Notes: generated by a model from the letters alone, not told the origin. A stretch of DNA of 64,000 nt from Panulirus ornatus (GCF_036320965.1 NC_092287.1:3261297-3325296), one strand, 5' to 3'; shown: positions 20,998 through 32,566, numbered from the stretch's first letter. Translations and numbers: made by a program.

Positions 20998-21376
20998 ACT
21001 AAACCTTTGAACCCTGCTTATTTGGCGGTATTGAACCTTTAAACCCAGTTTTATATTTGGCGGTACTGAACTCTTAAACCCAGCTTTATATTTGGCGGTA
21101 CTGAACTCTTAAACCCAGTTTTATATTTGGCGGTACTGAACTCTTAAACCCAGTTTTATATTTGGCGGTACTGAACTCTTAAACCCAGTTTTATATTTGG
21201 CGGTACTGAACTCTTAAACCCAGCTTTATATTTGGCGGTATTGAACCCTTAAACCCTGCTTATTTGGCGGTAATAAACCTTTTAAAACCCAGCTTTATAT
21301 TTGGCGGTATTGAACCCTTAAACCCTGCTTATTTGGCGGTAATAAACCTCTTAAAACCCAGCTTTATATTTGGCGG
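20998..21376. repeat. Minisatellite, ~36 bp unit, ~10 copies
   Basis: The unit is TATTTGGCGGTACTGAACTC plus TTAAACCCAGTTTTA. The outer copies have ATTGAACC variants and deletions. Confidence 0.94.
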
Positions 21377-21464
21377 GTTCCTCCCCCCCCTTCCCCGGGG
21401 GCCCCCCAGCTACGTCTCTATGGACCAGAGAGAAGGACACACAGACGTCACGAGAGCTGGAAGG

Positions 21465-21540
21465 TAGGTGGGAGGGAGGGAGAGAGGGAGGGAGAGAGGG
21501 AGATGTAGGAGGGAGGGAGGGAGGGAGGGAGGGAGGGAAG
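21465..21540. repeat. (GGGA)n array
   Basis: GGGAGGGA repeats with GAGA interruptions, homopurine on the plus strand. Confidence 0.9.
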
Positions 21541-21655
21541 GGGGACCTGCTCCAAAACCTCCTCCCCTCCCCCGGGCCGGAAACCTGGGAGGCACGATGA
21601 TGAAGTGGCTGTGGTCTGGAAGCCTCCAAGTGGGTTAGGGTCTGGCATTTGGAGG

Positions 21656-21659
<4 letters not shown>

Positions 21660-21721
<62 letters not shown>

Positions 21722-21867
21722 TACCTTAGTACTTGTTGAGAGACGCGATTCTAACCGCCCGAAAAGGGCAGAGCCCAGCGCGTAACGCTGACCGCAGGGG
21801 AAAAGGTAGAGGAGTTCTTTCAAAGAAGCGAGTTGTGTGTGAGTTGTACGTGTGTGTGTGTGTGTTG

Positions 21868-21934
<67 letters not shown>

Positions 21935-21965
21935 TATGTGGGAAAATCTAGAAGGTGTTGGCACT

Positions 21966-22044
<79 letters not shown>
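21660..22044. repeat. Three (GA)n tracts upstream of a promoter
   Basis: GA runs lie at 21660-21719, 21871-21930 and 21969-22044. They lie 0.2-0.6 kb upstream of the TATA/Inr pair at 22240-22271. GAGA repeats are binding sites for GAGA-factor proteins in insects; a role here is inference. Confidence 0.95.
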
Positions 22045-22047
<3 letters not shown>

Positions 22048-22219
22048 GAGAGTGCGTGGGCTTCAGGGAGGGGAGAGTGGGAGGGGGGGCGGCGCTGATA
22101 GAGAGAGGGGAGAGGAGGAGGAGGTGGGGGGGCTGGGAGAGGAGGGGAAATGAGAGAGTGGAGAGAGGGGAAGGGAGTGAGGGGAGGAAGAGGGAAGGGG
22201 AGGAGGGGGGCGGCTGTGC

Positions 22220-22277
22220 GATCGATGGAGGGAGCGGGTTATAAAGGGCGGGAGGAGGCCAGGGCCGGCCACACTAG
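22220..22277 (+). promoter_or_regulatory. RNA polymerase II core promoter candidate (TATA + initiator)
   Basis: TATAAAG lies at 22240-22246. The sequence CCACACT at 22269-22275 matches the initiator consensus YYANWYY with its A at 22271, 31 bp downstream of the TATA box, the standard spacing. ATCGAT at 22221-22226 matches the core of the insect DRE element. The surrounding 0.7 kb is GC-rich, preceded by GA tracts and followed by a strong splice donor. No downstream promoter element was seen at +28. Confidence 0.55.
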
Positions 22278-22817
22278 GAGTGCGGTCGTCCTCCCGCGCC
22301 ACACCGCCGGCCGTGTCCTCCTCCTCCTCCCTCCAGCACTCGGCGACGCCCACGGGCTCACCCCTCCTCCCTCAGGCGGCAAACCTCCCCCGCCCCCCCC
22401 AGGACACAACAGCCAACCCCTCCCCCCCATCCCCAGGGCCCCGAGCCCAGGACACGGAGGAGAAGGCTCCCCTCCCCCCAAGGGCATCGCGTCTCGAGAC
22501 GTCCAGCGCGCGCGAGACACCTCGAAGAGGGAAAAAGGCAGGCTCCAACTTTACCAACTCCCTGTGAGGGACGCCCTACGACCACTACCACACACCCTAA
22601 GACTCCTCATCCCTTTCCCCCCCCCCACCCTCACCCCCTTCCCCCCCCCCCCTCCCCTACCCCCTAGGGACCCTCAGGGCCAGGGGGAGTTCAAGGGCGG
22701 GCCCCGGGGAGACCTGTTGACTGGGCCCCCGACGTTCGCAACCGCTTTCCACAACGCCCACACAAACACCTGTTGAGCGCACGGCCTCCCCTCCGCCACC
22801 ACCACCCACCACGAGAG
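22271..22817 (+). other. Candidate GC-rich first exon ending in a consensus splice donor
   Basis: From the predicted start at 22271 the GC- and CpG-rich stretch runs to GAGAG at 22817, followed by GTAAGT at 22818-22823, a perfect donor. The open frames inside are Pro/Ser/Arg-rich (a frame crossing 22280-22567 ends at TGA; the frame with ATG 22150 starts upstream of the predicted TSS and ends at 22776). None shows a domain, so a mainly untranslated first exon is the simplest reading. No downstream exon of this transcript could be identified in the window. Low-complexity runs of C at 22615-22665 weaken any coding claim. Confidence 0.45.
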
Positions 22818-22823
22818 GTAAGT

Positions 22824-22910
22824 CTCTGCACGCCTTCAACACCCGTTCCATTTCTCGTACCGCATGTATCAGACTTCAACACCCGTTCCATTCCTCGTAC
22901 CACATGTATC
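22824..22910. repeat. Direct duplication, ~40 bp, two copies
   Basis: CTTCAACACCCGTTCCATT followed by CTCGTACC and CATGTATCA occurs twice, just inside the putative intron. Confidence 0.85.
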
Positions 22911-23069
22911 ACACTTCCTCCCTGAAGACAGAGGACCTTACTGGAGGAGACCCTTGTTAAGACCTACCGACCCTGAGGAAAGTCTTGGACCCTCAAGGAC
23001 GAACTCCACATGCAGTAAATATGGAGCTTCGCTTTCCTGGTCGAACCACAGGACCCTTGTGACTCCCCT

Positions 23070-23535
23070 CATGATCAAACCATTAGAGATTCACCTTTCA
23101 GGCTTCGTTTTAATACATGAACCATCCGGAAGGAACCTCTGAGGCTTCCTTTTGACACCTGAACCACCGGGAATGAACCTATGAGGCTTCGCTTTGATAT
23201 ATGAATCACCAGGAATGAACTTTTAAGGCTTCGGTTTGATATATGAACCACCGTAAATGAGCCTTTGAGACTTCGTTTTGATATATGAACCAGCGGGACC
23301 TCTGAGACTTCATTTTGATATATGAACCAGCGGGAATGAACCTTTGAGACTTCGTTTTGATATATGAACCAGCGGGACCTCTGAGACTTCATTTTGATAT
23401 ATGAACCAGCGGGAATGAACCTTTGAGACTTCGTTTTGATATATGAACTAGCGGGAATGAACCTTTGAGACTTCGTTTTGATATATGAACCACTTGGAAT
23501 GAACTCTTAAGGCTTTGCTTTGATACCTAAACCAT
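23070..23535. repeat. Minisatellite, 33-48 bp unit, ~11 copies
   Basis: The unit is GAGACTTCGTTTTGATATAT plus GAACCAGCGGGA, with an optional ATGAACCTTT segment. Units with and without that segment alternate at 23280-23440. Confidence 0.92.
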
Positions 23536-23812
23536 CGGAAACATGGATCCGCTTTTTTTTTCTTTTTTTTTTCTTCTCTGTGTCTACTTAAAATGTCCGA
23601 CTCACTAATTACCGATGATTTATGACCTGTAGAACAGTAATAGCCTTCCGGTCCAGTCCGGTGTATCTCGCCAAGGTACAATGGGACGAAATTCGTATTG
23701 TTTGTTGGATCATTATCGCCCTAGACAGGACGAGAACGACTCTTGGGTACGATGGCCCGGTCTCTAAGAACCTGTTCACAGGTCAGGTCATCATAACCAG
23801 GGATCGTATGTA

Positions 23813-23992
23813 GTCGTGCTCAAGGGTCGTGCCGTTGTAGTCAAGGGTCGCCAAGTAGTGCTCCAGGGTCGTACCGTCGTGCTCAAGGGTCGTACCGTCG
23901 AGCACAAGGGTCGAACCGTCGTGCTCAAGGGTCGTACCGTCGAGCACAAGGGTCGCACCGTCGTGCACAAGGGTCGTACCGTCGTGCTCAAG
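23813..23992 (+). repeat. GTCGTACCGTCGTG minisatellite family, locus 4
   Basis: About 8 copies of the ~21 bp unit AAGGGTCGTACCGTCGTGCT plus C. Some units have CGAGCACA, the reverse-complement-like end, in place of CGTGCTCA. Confidence 0.93.
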
Positions 23993-24940
23993 AGGATAAT
24001 ATTTCCATCGCGTACGACATTCTCAGCTCTTGAGTGTCGTAGACTGCTGTCGCTATAGTGTCGTAGACAGACATCGTCTTGACGTGGTAGACACACAGTG
24101 TCCTTGTAAAAGAAAGTCTCTGATAATAAAACCATCGCACACGTTAACGGAATGAGAGACGGAGCAAGAGAAAGAATGAAACTGACATCAATATTTCCGA
24201 TCTGTTTCGTCTCGATGCTTCACGTCGAACGGTGGTGTACGTGTCGTATGATCCACAATGGTAGCGATGATGATACTCCAGTATATTCTTCCTTGATCCC
24301 CCCCCTCATATATCAACGCTCCAGTTCAAAGTCAGCGAGCTGGATAGAACAAGGAAGTCCAGCACTCACGACTATCCAGCGATCTTTTCCACCACCTCTT
24401 CCTCCCTCCACAAGCCGACCGAGGGAGGCATCACTGGACCCAGGCCTCTTCGCCCACGAATCAATAAAGCTATGATAACTGATTTATAACCTCGTTCCCA
24501 TTTGATCTGACCCTCCGAGAGGCCAAAGGTCAGATTTATACGAAGGCTCCTCCTTATGTGACCCTTATGAAGGTTTCACTTATCCCTATTCGTAAATAAG
24601 AGAGAGGGGGAGAATGGGTATAGCTGGCGCCACCGAGGCTTCAAAGCTTCGACTCATACCAAACGAGTCATCAGACTCGACCCACTCGAACAGCCTATGA
24701 AGAAAAGCCTGGCTCCCTCCAGCCACAGCGAACCACTGTCTCTGTACTACAGTTTCCGTGAATATATAATGGGTCACTGAGGCAAAGTAGGTTTCTATGA
24801 TGGTATAAGGCAGACCCTCGAAGTGTGGCTACTGGATGAGGTGACGTATAGGGTAAGTGTTCGTCTGTGCGAGAGACATGCGCAGTGTATAAGTTGCGAC
24901 GAAGAGACAACGGATGATTCTTTTGAAGTTAGTCTCTCCC
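23993..24940. other. Mostly unique DNA, no supported gene
   Basis: An AATAAA hexamer lies at 24463-24468 after an open frame of ~107 codons with no recognisable domain. A link to the 22271 transcript is untested. GTCGTAGACA-like words recur at 24040-24095. Confidence 0.5.
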
Positions 24941-24944
24941 TGAG

Positions 24945-25285
24945 TACGACGGTACGACACTTCAGTACGACCGTTGAATAAGACGGTACGACCTTAGGGC
25001 GCGACGGCCAGGGGTCGTTTCCGTCAAGCGTCGTACGGTCGTGCTCAAGGGTAGTGCCGTCGTGCTCAAGGGTCGTACCGTCGTGCTCAAGGGTCGTACC
25101 GTCGTGTTCAATGATCGTACCGTCGTGTTCAAGGGTCGCACCGTCGTGTTCAAGGGTCGCACCGTCGTGTTCAAGGGCCGTACCGTCGTGTTCAAGGGTC
25201 GTACCGTCGTGTTCAAGGGTCGTACCGTCGTGTTCAAGGGCCGTACCGTCGTGTTCAAGGGTCGTACCGTCGTGTTCGTGTTAGC
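24945..25285 (+). repeat. GTCGTACCGTCGTG minisatellite family, locus 5
   Basis: About 12 forward units (AAGGGTCGTACCGTCGTGTT plus C) occur from 25035. Two or three reverse-oriented units lie at 24945-24990, so the locus also contains a small inversion. Confidence 0.94.
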
Positions 25286-25384
25286 GTCGTATTCAAGGCT
25301 CAGCCAGCGTTCTCTGCGTAGTGAGGAATGTGCGTCTATTATACTTCAAGTTATATCCCCTTTTCCAGCGTGTCTGTGGCCTGA

Positions 25385-25760
25385 TACTAGGTACTAGGTG
25401 GGGAAGATACTAGGGACTAGGTAAGGTGGTACTGGGTTCTAGGAAGGGAAGATACTAGGTACTAGGAAGGAAGAAGAGTAGGTTTTAGGTGGGGTAGATT
25501 CAAAGTACTTGGTAACAGGTGAGTAAGATACCTGGTATTAGGTGGCGGATGGTAACGTACACAAGGTACGGAGGAATACTAGGTAGTGGGGAGGGTACCA
25601 GGCAGCAAGCTAGGAAGGTAAGAAATATGAACACAAAGTACTAAGGACACTGTGGCGTGAGTCCAGGGTACTAGGGCAACTATGACCAGGTCAGGGTACC
25701 AGGCGACCTAAAGTGGGAGTCTAGGGTACAAGGGTTACTAGGACCAGGTCAGAACCTGGA
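25385..25760. repeat. Degenerate tandem array built on GATACTAGGTACTAGG
   Basis: TACTAGG and GGTACC-like words recur at irregular spacing. A decayed minisatellite is the best reading. Confidence 0.65.
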
Positions 25761-25984
25761 CTCCCGCCACCTCACTGTGACATAGACGGACGACAACCTG
25801 GTATGACGTACCAGGCCCACCACATACCGCCACACGAGTGTGAACACGTCCACGGCGCACGGCGTCGCCGAAGAACTAGTGCACTCCAAGAAAAGGGGGG
25901 TCCGTCCTGCCCCTGATACTGGCTGTAGCGCAGAATTAAACCTGCAGGATTCCCCGGGTGAGGGAGGTCTATGAGGGTACGTAA

Positions 25985-26355
25985 AAGATGGGGAAAAGAA
26001 TCGTTTATCTATGCAGAACGAAGATTACATTACGTGTCATAGACTGGGGAACGGAAAAGATTACATTAGGTGAAATAGATGGAGGAACAGACAGATTACA
26101 TTATGTGTAATAGATGGAGGAACAGACAGATTACATTATGTGTAATAGATGGAGGAACAGACAGATTACATTATGTGTAATAGATGGAGGAACAGACAGA
26201 TTACATTATGTGTAATAGATGGAGGAACAGACAGATTACATTAGGTGTAATAGATGGAGGAACAGACAGATTACATTAGGTGTAATAGATGGAGGAACAG
26301 ACAGATTATATTAGGTGTAATAGATGGAAAATAGATTATATTAGGAGTAAACAGA
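25985..26355. repeat. Minisatellite, ~36 bp unit, ~9 copies
   Basis: TAATAGATGGAGGAACAGAC followed by AGATTACATTATGTG. The central copies are nearly identical and the outer ones diverged. Confidence 0.94.
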
Positions 26356-26952
26356 CTGGGGAAGAGAGGGGCAGAAGCAGAGATATAGATGAAGATGGTT
26401 CAGCAGAGGTTTATGCAATACGGACACACCAGCTGAAGATTCTGTGATCCTTTCTAAGTCCATTTTGAGGTGATTTCAAAGTGCCCTCCGATCTTCCCTA
26501 CTCCCTCCATCTCACAAAAGTCCCCTCCAGTCTTTCCTAGTCCGTACCCAGCCAATCTCTGACAACCCTTGCTCATTCAGGATTAATCAAATCAAGATCA
26601 TTCCTTTCCCTCGGCGTCTCCACCAATCAAATCAATATCCAAATGACTGAGTCGCTATGCCTCCCAAAGACAATCCTGATCAATTTCATGTCTGTACTTT
26701 TAACCAATAAATTCATCAGTTTAAAAAAAGCATCACCTTCGTGTCATTCTAACACGTATATACGTATTATGGACTTGAGATTTAAAAAAAAATTCTCATG
26801 GATCAAAGTACGAATCGTAAACCAAAAAAAAAAGAAAAAAAAATACACCCACAAAAATTATTTCCTTCGTTTTCTAATCGTTTCCATAAAAGGTAATTAG
26901 GGTTCCAGTGTCCCGCCTCCTTCAGTGAGTGTTAAGGGCGACTCTCAGTTAT

Positions 26953-26955
<3 letters not shown>
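26356..26955. other. Unique DNA, no supported gene
   Basis: AT-rich, with A runs at 26785-26845. No gene recognised. Confidence 0.5.

Positions 26956-26956
<1 letters not shown>

Positions 26957-27042
<86 letters not shown>
26957..27042. repeat. (GT)n microsatellite
   Basis: About 42 GT repeats with one TGTTG interruption at 26984. Confidence 0.97.
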
Positions 27043-27043
<1 letters not shown>

Positions 27044-27577
27044 CAGTCAGCTGGTCTGCCTCAGGGCAGTGGTGGAGGCAAATTGATCATCTGCCTCGCA
27101 CAAGAGTGTATCTTGTTTTTACCCCCAAGACGTCAATTCAGTTAATTGGCTTAACCTTCACCACGTTCATTTGCCGCCTAACTACTTCCTAACGGCCTTA
27201 ATGAGGACCCAACTGCTCTGCCTAATCGACCCTAAAACCCTTTACAAATATGTGAATTAACGTCTCTATGTGTACTCGACAAGAGGGTCTATTTCGACAA
27301 TCTCTGCTGAAAACTCGCCAATTTGGAGCCTTAGAACGACCAAGCACGAGAGGAGGATGAACAGCTGGTTGAACTGTGGGCCTACAGTGCGCTACCCAGG
27401 ATACCTACACACCATGTAAGGTCACACATACGTACACACCGCACAGAAACAATCTTCACGCCAGTGAACGATCGGTCTCAGAATGATCACTCGTCAACAC
27501 TGAAGAGGCTAATGGACTCAGATTGTTTCGTCCTTGTCATATTGTATCACCTTGAATGTCTATAGATCGTTGTTGTG

Positions 27578-27617
<40 letters not shown>

Positions 27618-27714
27618 GGCTGACACACGATGCAAAATGACAATGTATACCGACTGTGGGACAGAGAATTACCACAGCTCACATCTGTACGTGTGACGTA
27701 GAAATGTCTGCTTC
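27043..27714. other. Unique DNA with one (GT)n tract
   Basis: (GT)n lies at 27580-27615. No gene recognised on either strand. Confidence 0.5.
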
Positions 27715-28042
27715 CTTGTGAGTCTGTCTTCCTCCTGGTGTGTCTGTCTTCCTCCTGGTGTGTCTGTCTTCCTCCTGGTGAATCTGTCTTCCTCCTGGTG
27801 TGTCTGTCTTCCTCCCTGTGAGTCTGTCTTCCTCCTGGTGTGTCTGTCTTCCTCCTGGTGTGTCTGTCTTCCTCCTGGTGTGTCTGTCTTCCTCCTGGTG
27901 TGTCTGTCTTCCTCCTGGTGTGTCTGTCTTCCTCCTGGTGTGTCTGTCTTCCTCCTGGTGTGTCTGTCTTCCTCCTTGTGAGTCTGCCTTCCTCCTGGTG
28001 AGTCTGTCTTCCTCCCTGTGTGTCTGTCTTCCTCCTCGTCAG
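27715..28042. repeat. 18 bp minisatellite, ~18 copies
   Basis: The unit is TGTCTGTCTTCCTCCTGG, with sparse variants (AGTCTG, AATCTG, CCCTG). The period is divisible by three and leaves long frames open on both strands; these are artefacts. Confidence 0.96.
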
Positions 28043-28221
28043 GATGGCCGCTGAGCCACACAGGAAGCGCACGGCGTACCCCCGCCGCGGGCCCCCTGTC
28101 CTCTCTGGCTGCACAAAAGTCAGTGTTCCTTCCTCCCTGGGGGAGCACCCTGGGTGGATGTGACCCCCTCCCCCCCCTGGCGTCCCGTGACGTCCCGTGA
28201 CGGACATGACGAAGGCCAGGT

Positions 28222-28325
28222 CATACCTCGAGTCAACTACCTTACTGCAGGCCAGGTCTGACTGCCTCGTTATGCAGGCCAGGTCGGATTGCCTCGGTAT
28301 GCAGGCCAGGTCGAATTGCCTCGTT
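28222..28325. repeat. 27 bp minisatellite, 4 copies
   Basis: GCAGGCCAGGTCGGATTGCC plus TCGGTAT. Confidence 0.9.
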
Positions 28326-28748
28326 CCACACTGTGTGTCTCTCCAACTATTCCCAACACAACTTGACCATTCCCTCGTCCAACAAGCCTACGTACTGAGA
28401 CCCGAACCACAAGATAAAATAGTTTTATCTTCGTGTCTGCCGTTCAAATGGCTACCACAGGAATAGTACTGATGCCACTCGTGTGTATATATGGACCATC
28501 AAACCTGTCCATGTATGATGAATATAGAATTCCAGAGTACACTGACCTCATGGTAATTAACCTCTGACCCTTGTGATAATAAGCTATTACTAATCCTCAC
28601 GATCATGACATACGGTAAATTCAAAATTGATTCACCAGTTCATGATTCATGTCCAGAATAACTGTAATTATTTTGTGTACCTTAAATTGGGAAAATGTAA
28701 TGATGAGGATTATTGAAATCCACGTTTTTAATGACCATGCCAAGCTAC

Positions 28749-28752
<4 letters not shown>
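28326..28752. other. Unique DNA, no supported gene
   Basis: Nothing recognised. Confidence 0.5.

Positions 28753-28814
<62 letters not shown>
28753..28814. repeat. (TA)n microsatellite
   Basis: About 31 TA repeats. Confidence 0.98.
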
Positions 28815-28817
<3 letters not shown>

Positions 28818-29344
28818 CAGTACGTCGTGTGCCCACAGTACAATAGAGAGAATTCATAAAAAAAAAGCTTAAATCTTTTTTTAAAACTATCGTTTGATGG
28901 TCATCAACTGTAAAAAAGTTTTTCATATTTGTCGTATATTTTTGTTCCCTTCATTCAGAGAAGAATGCTATCAGCGCTCCAAACAGTAGGGTAATACACC
29001 AGACACCCCCACCCACCATACAATCTAACAGTCCCGCTTTTATAAACCTCTAAAAACTACGCCGGAGACAAATATTTTGTTCCTCAACAGTACAAAAGAA
29101 AATATATATATATATTTTGTTTGGTTCTGTTAGGTTTAGCAAACGCTTGTCGTCTCTATTAATAAATATATGTTTTATATGAATCACAACAGTATGGAAT
29201 ATCTGAGAGAAACACCCACCATGGATTGCAATTTTTTTTTCTTCAAAAATCGTGTAAATACAAATATATTCAGTCACATATCAGTTATACTACAAACGTT
29301 TTCTCTATCTTCACGCAAACATGATATCAATATCTTAGTACACA
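28815..29344. other. AT-rich unique DNA
   Basis: Nothing recognised beyond short T runs. Confidence 0.5.
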
Positions 29345-29620
29345 TGACAGATAGAGACTGAGTGTGAACGAATGTGGCCTTTGTTATCTTTTCCTAGTGT
29401 GGCGGGATGCCGACGGGAATGGATGAAGGAAGCATGTGTGGATGTGTACACGTGTATATATGTATATGTCTGTGTATGTATATGTATGTACACGCTGAAA
29501 TGTATAGGTACGTGTATGTACGTGTGTGGGCGTTTGTGCATGTGTATGTGGGTGTGTTGGGCCATTCTTTCGTCTGTTTCCATGCGCTACTTCGCTAACG
29601 CGGGAGACAGCGACTGTGAT

Positions 29621-29622
<2 letters not shown>
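29345..29622 (+). mobile_element. RTE-like LINE 3' UTR and tail, copy 4
   Basis: The block runs from GACAGATAGAGACTGAGTGT through the TATG-rich UTR to GGCCATTCTTTCGTCTGTTT, GCGCTACTTCGCTAACGCGG and GAGACAGCGAC. It is collinear with 32215-32545. No coding part remains. It ends in a CA/TA repeat. Confidence 0.85.

Positions 29623-29710
<88 letters not shown>
29623..29710. repeat. (CA)n-(TA)n tail of LINE copy 4
   Basis: A short CA run passes into about 36 TA repeats immediately after the LINE tail. Confidence 0.95.
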
Positions 29711-30002
29711 CCTTTCATCCTAAATTTTATTTTAAATCAAATCAACTTTGTCGTAATATCAAATACAAACACAGGAATAAAACATAGTGACAATTATTTT
29801 CAAATTTCTCTTCTTGAGTATATGAGAAAATTCTAGAAAAAAAAGAAAAGGAGCGTTTTGGGAAAAGAAATCCACTGAAGTGACGCGGAGCTGAAGGAAC
29901 GAACACTTAACCCTTCACAACGCTGGACTCTGGAACCATTCCTGGAAGGTCTTTCGTGGCTGGAGATTCCCGCCTTCAATCCCCACCCCCTTTCCTTCCC
30001 CC

Positions 30003-30188
30003 CGTGAGCACGGCGGTACGACCCCTCGAGCACCGTGGGCGGGCGGTACGACCCTCGAGCACGGAGGTACGATCCTCGAGCACGACGGTACGACCCTCGA
30101 ACACGACGGTACGACCCTCGAGCAACGTGGGCGGTACGACCCTCGAGCACGACGGTACGACCCTTCAGCACGACGGTACGACCCTAGG
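30003..30188 (-). repeat. GTCGTACCGTCGTG minisatellite family, locus 6a (reverse array)
   Basis: About 8 copies of CGAGCACGACGGTACGACCC, some with a GTGGGCGG insertion. It faces array 6b across ~55 bp. Confidence 0.93.
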
Positions 30189-30239
30189 GCATGACGACCT
30201 GGTCTTTCCGTTCTGTGGAAGACCAGGCACCACAGCATA

Positions 30240-30655
30240 CCCAGGGTCGTACCACCATGCCTTGCTCGAGGGTCGTGCCGCCGTACTCCAGGGTCGTACC
30301 GTCGTGTTCCAGGGTCGCACCGTCGTGTTCCAAGGGTCGTACCGTCGTGTTCCAGGTTCCAGGGTCGTGCCGTCGTGTTCCAGGTTCGTACCGTCGTGTT
30401 CCAGGTTCCAGGGTCGTGCCGTCGTGTTCCAGGAGGTCTTGCCGTCGTGTTCCATGTTCCAGGGTCGTGCCGTCGTGTTCCAGGTTCCAGGGTCGTGCCG
30501 TCGTGTTCCAGCTTCCAGGGTCGTACCGTCGTGTTCCAGGTTCCAGGGTCGTGCCGTCGTGTTCCAGGTTCTTGCCGTCGTGTTCCATGTTCCAGGGTCG
30601 TGCCGTCGTGTTCCAGGGTCTTGGCGTCGTGTTCCAGGGTCGTCTCCTGCCGCAG
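30240..30655 (+). repeat. GTCGTACCGTCGTG minisatellite family, locus 6b (forward array)
   Basis: About 18 copies built on GTTCCAGGGTCGTGCCGTCG, some with a doubled GTTCCAG segment and some with CTTGCC in place of CGTGCC. Its orientation is opposite to array 6a. Confidence 0.93.
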
Positions 30656-30735
30656 CTCGGGTTAATCCTGGCATTAACAGGCATCATCCACATACATCAC
30701 CGGGTAAGCTTCGTGTGTACACATTAATGCTCCAG

Positions 30736-30990
30736 GCCAGAGAGAGAGAGAGAGAAAGAAAACGGGAGGAAGGAAGAGAGTTTATAAAAAATGATCTCAT
30801 ATCCTAAAAGGTTTTTTTTTTCTTTTTTTTTTACTGCTGACCTTTTACACGCCAGTCCAGTCTTACGCCTGTTTTACAGGCATTTACACCCACCCGACTT
30901 AGCCTGTGTTGCACATGTTTTACACTCATTTACACCACCATTTTCAGTCCTGTAGTCCACCTGTTTTACAGTTATGTACACCCAGCCAAT
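30736..30990. repeat. (GA)n and a degenerate ~58 bp repeat
   Basis: A short GA run lies at 30738-30756. From 30840, TGTTTTACAnnCATTTACAC-type blocks occur three times with CAGCC-type spacers. Confidence 0.7.
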
Positions 30991-31212
30991 CAGCCTACTG
31001 TCCTCCACTAGATTCGTCTGTAAATCTTAAAGACCTATCTACATACAGTGTAAAGAGGTAGTTCATCCCGTTAACTACCTTACTAGCCTTTATCCAGTTA
31101 ACTAACTTATTAGCCCCTGATGAGCCATGTGTACACTCTATGTACACACCACTGCCTACAACACACACATGAACGTACATATGTAGACCGGCTTCTATAT
31201 AAGTTATATAGG

Positions 31213-31213
<1 letters not shown>

Positions 31214-31269
<56 letters not shown>

Positions 31270-31378
31270 CTCGTATGTGTGTATGTATATGTATGTAAAG
31301 ATATATGTATATGTATATATCGATGTATTTGTTCCCTCTGGGCAATCTTCAACCCCCAGCATATAGGAAACCGGCATG

Positions 31379-31441
<63 letters not shown>
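31214..31441. repeat. (CA)n and (TA)n microsatellites
   Basis: (CA)n spans 31214-31267 and (TA)n 31381-31441, separated by TATG-rich DNA. Confidence 0.96.
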
Positions 31442-31442
<1 letters not shown>

Positions 31443-32120
31443 CAGATGATACAATTCTCTTAAGCGCAGGGTAACTCTCGACTGATTCTACGTACTGAGA
31501 AATTACATTAAATCACAGATAACTCCCTCATCATCTCGTCTTCCTATAATCGCTTAATCTATATGAAATTCTTGATAATCTTAGACGTAATCACTTCTCC
31601 CGCATACTGGAGTACCCTTATCATACCCCTTATCACTGCCCCTTATCACCGCCCGTTATGTCAAAACTCGCCTTCCACGAACTCTTATCTATACCTCGCT
31701 CCATCTCAATGTCTTGCTCGCTGTAGCTTAAAACCAATACGTTATAAACGTATTGAAGTAAAGCAAGACGTTATAGGAACACGGGCTGTCACATGATGTT
31801 GACATTGCTATGTCTGATTATATAGAAACGGGTCATGATTATAGAGATGGGTCATGATGATAGACACAGGTCATGATGATAGACACAGGTCATGATGATA
31901 GAGGCGGGTCATCAAAATTCTCATTACATTATGGGAGCCAAGTGGTGGAGGGATGAGCCCAGTGTTGTTGTCGTCTACAGCCACACAAGGGCGGGAGCTG
32001 GTGCACGACTGGGGGGGCGCGCGGGGCTGACCTGTGTATTAAGTTGATTATCATGCATTCTTTATGTTAGCTGAGGCCACACGGGCAACTGAGTACCTTA
32101 ATCAAGGCCATCTCACTGAC
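31442..32120. other. Unique DNA with a short 19 bp minisatellite
   Basis: GGTCATGATGATAGACACA-type units repeat about five times at 31830-31912. Nothing else recognised. Confidence 0.7.
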
Positions 32121-32121
32121 G

Positions 32122-32122
<1 letters not shown>

Positions 32123-32201
<79 letters not shown>
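32123..32201. repeat. (TA)n microsatellite at the 5' edge of LINE copy 5
   Basis: About 39 TA repeats. Confidence 0.97.
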
Positions 32202-32203
<2 letters not shown>

Positions 32204-32209
32204 GCATTA

Positions 32210-32566
32210 TTACATGACAGCTAGAGACTGAGTGTGAACGAATGGGGCCTTTGTTGTCCTTTCCTAGCGCTACCTCGCACACATGAGGGGGGAGGGGGTT
32301 GTTATTCCATGTGTGGCGAGGTGGCGATGGGAATAAAGGTAGACAGTATGAATTATGTACATGTGTATATATGTATATGTCTGCGTGTGTATATATATGT
32401 GTACATTCAGATGTATAGGTATGTATATTCGCGTGTGTAGACGTGTATGTATATACATATGTATGTGGGTGGCTTGGGCCATTCTTTCGTCTGTTTCCTT
32501 GCGCTACCTCGCTAACGCGGGAGACAGCGACAAAGCAAAATATAATATATATATATATATATATTT
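32210..32566 (+). mobile_element. RTE-like LINE 3' UTR and tail, copy 5 (most complete tail)
   Basis: This is the cleanest 3' end in the window: CTAGAGACTGAGTGTGAACG, a CCTAGCGCTACCTCGC block, the GTGTGGCGAGGTGGCGATGG block, the TATG-rich UTR, then GGGCCATTCTTTCGTCTGTT, CGCTACCTCGCTAACGCGGG, AGACAGCGACAAAGC and a TA tail. The tail can fold into a hairpin around the loop TAAC. It is bounded by (TA)n on both sides. Confidence 0.87.

Noticed and set aside
27715..28042. CRISPR-like array (regular short repeats)
   Set aside because: Units are directly contiguous with no unique spacers and the DNA is eukaryotic. The same applies to all arrays in the window.
27560..28207. Lys/Arg/His-rich 215-codon minus-strand ORF
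   Set aside because: It is the translation of an 18 bp minisatellite plus flanks.
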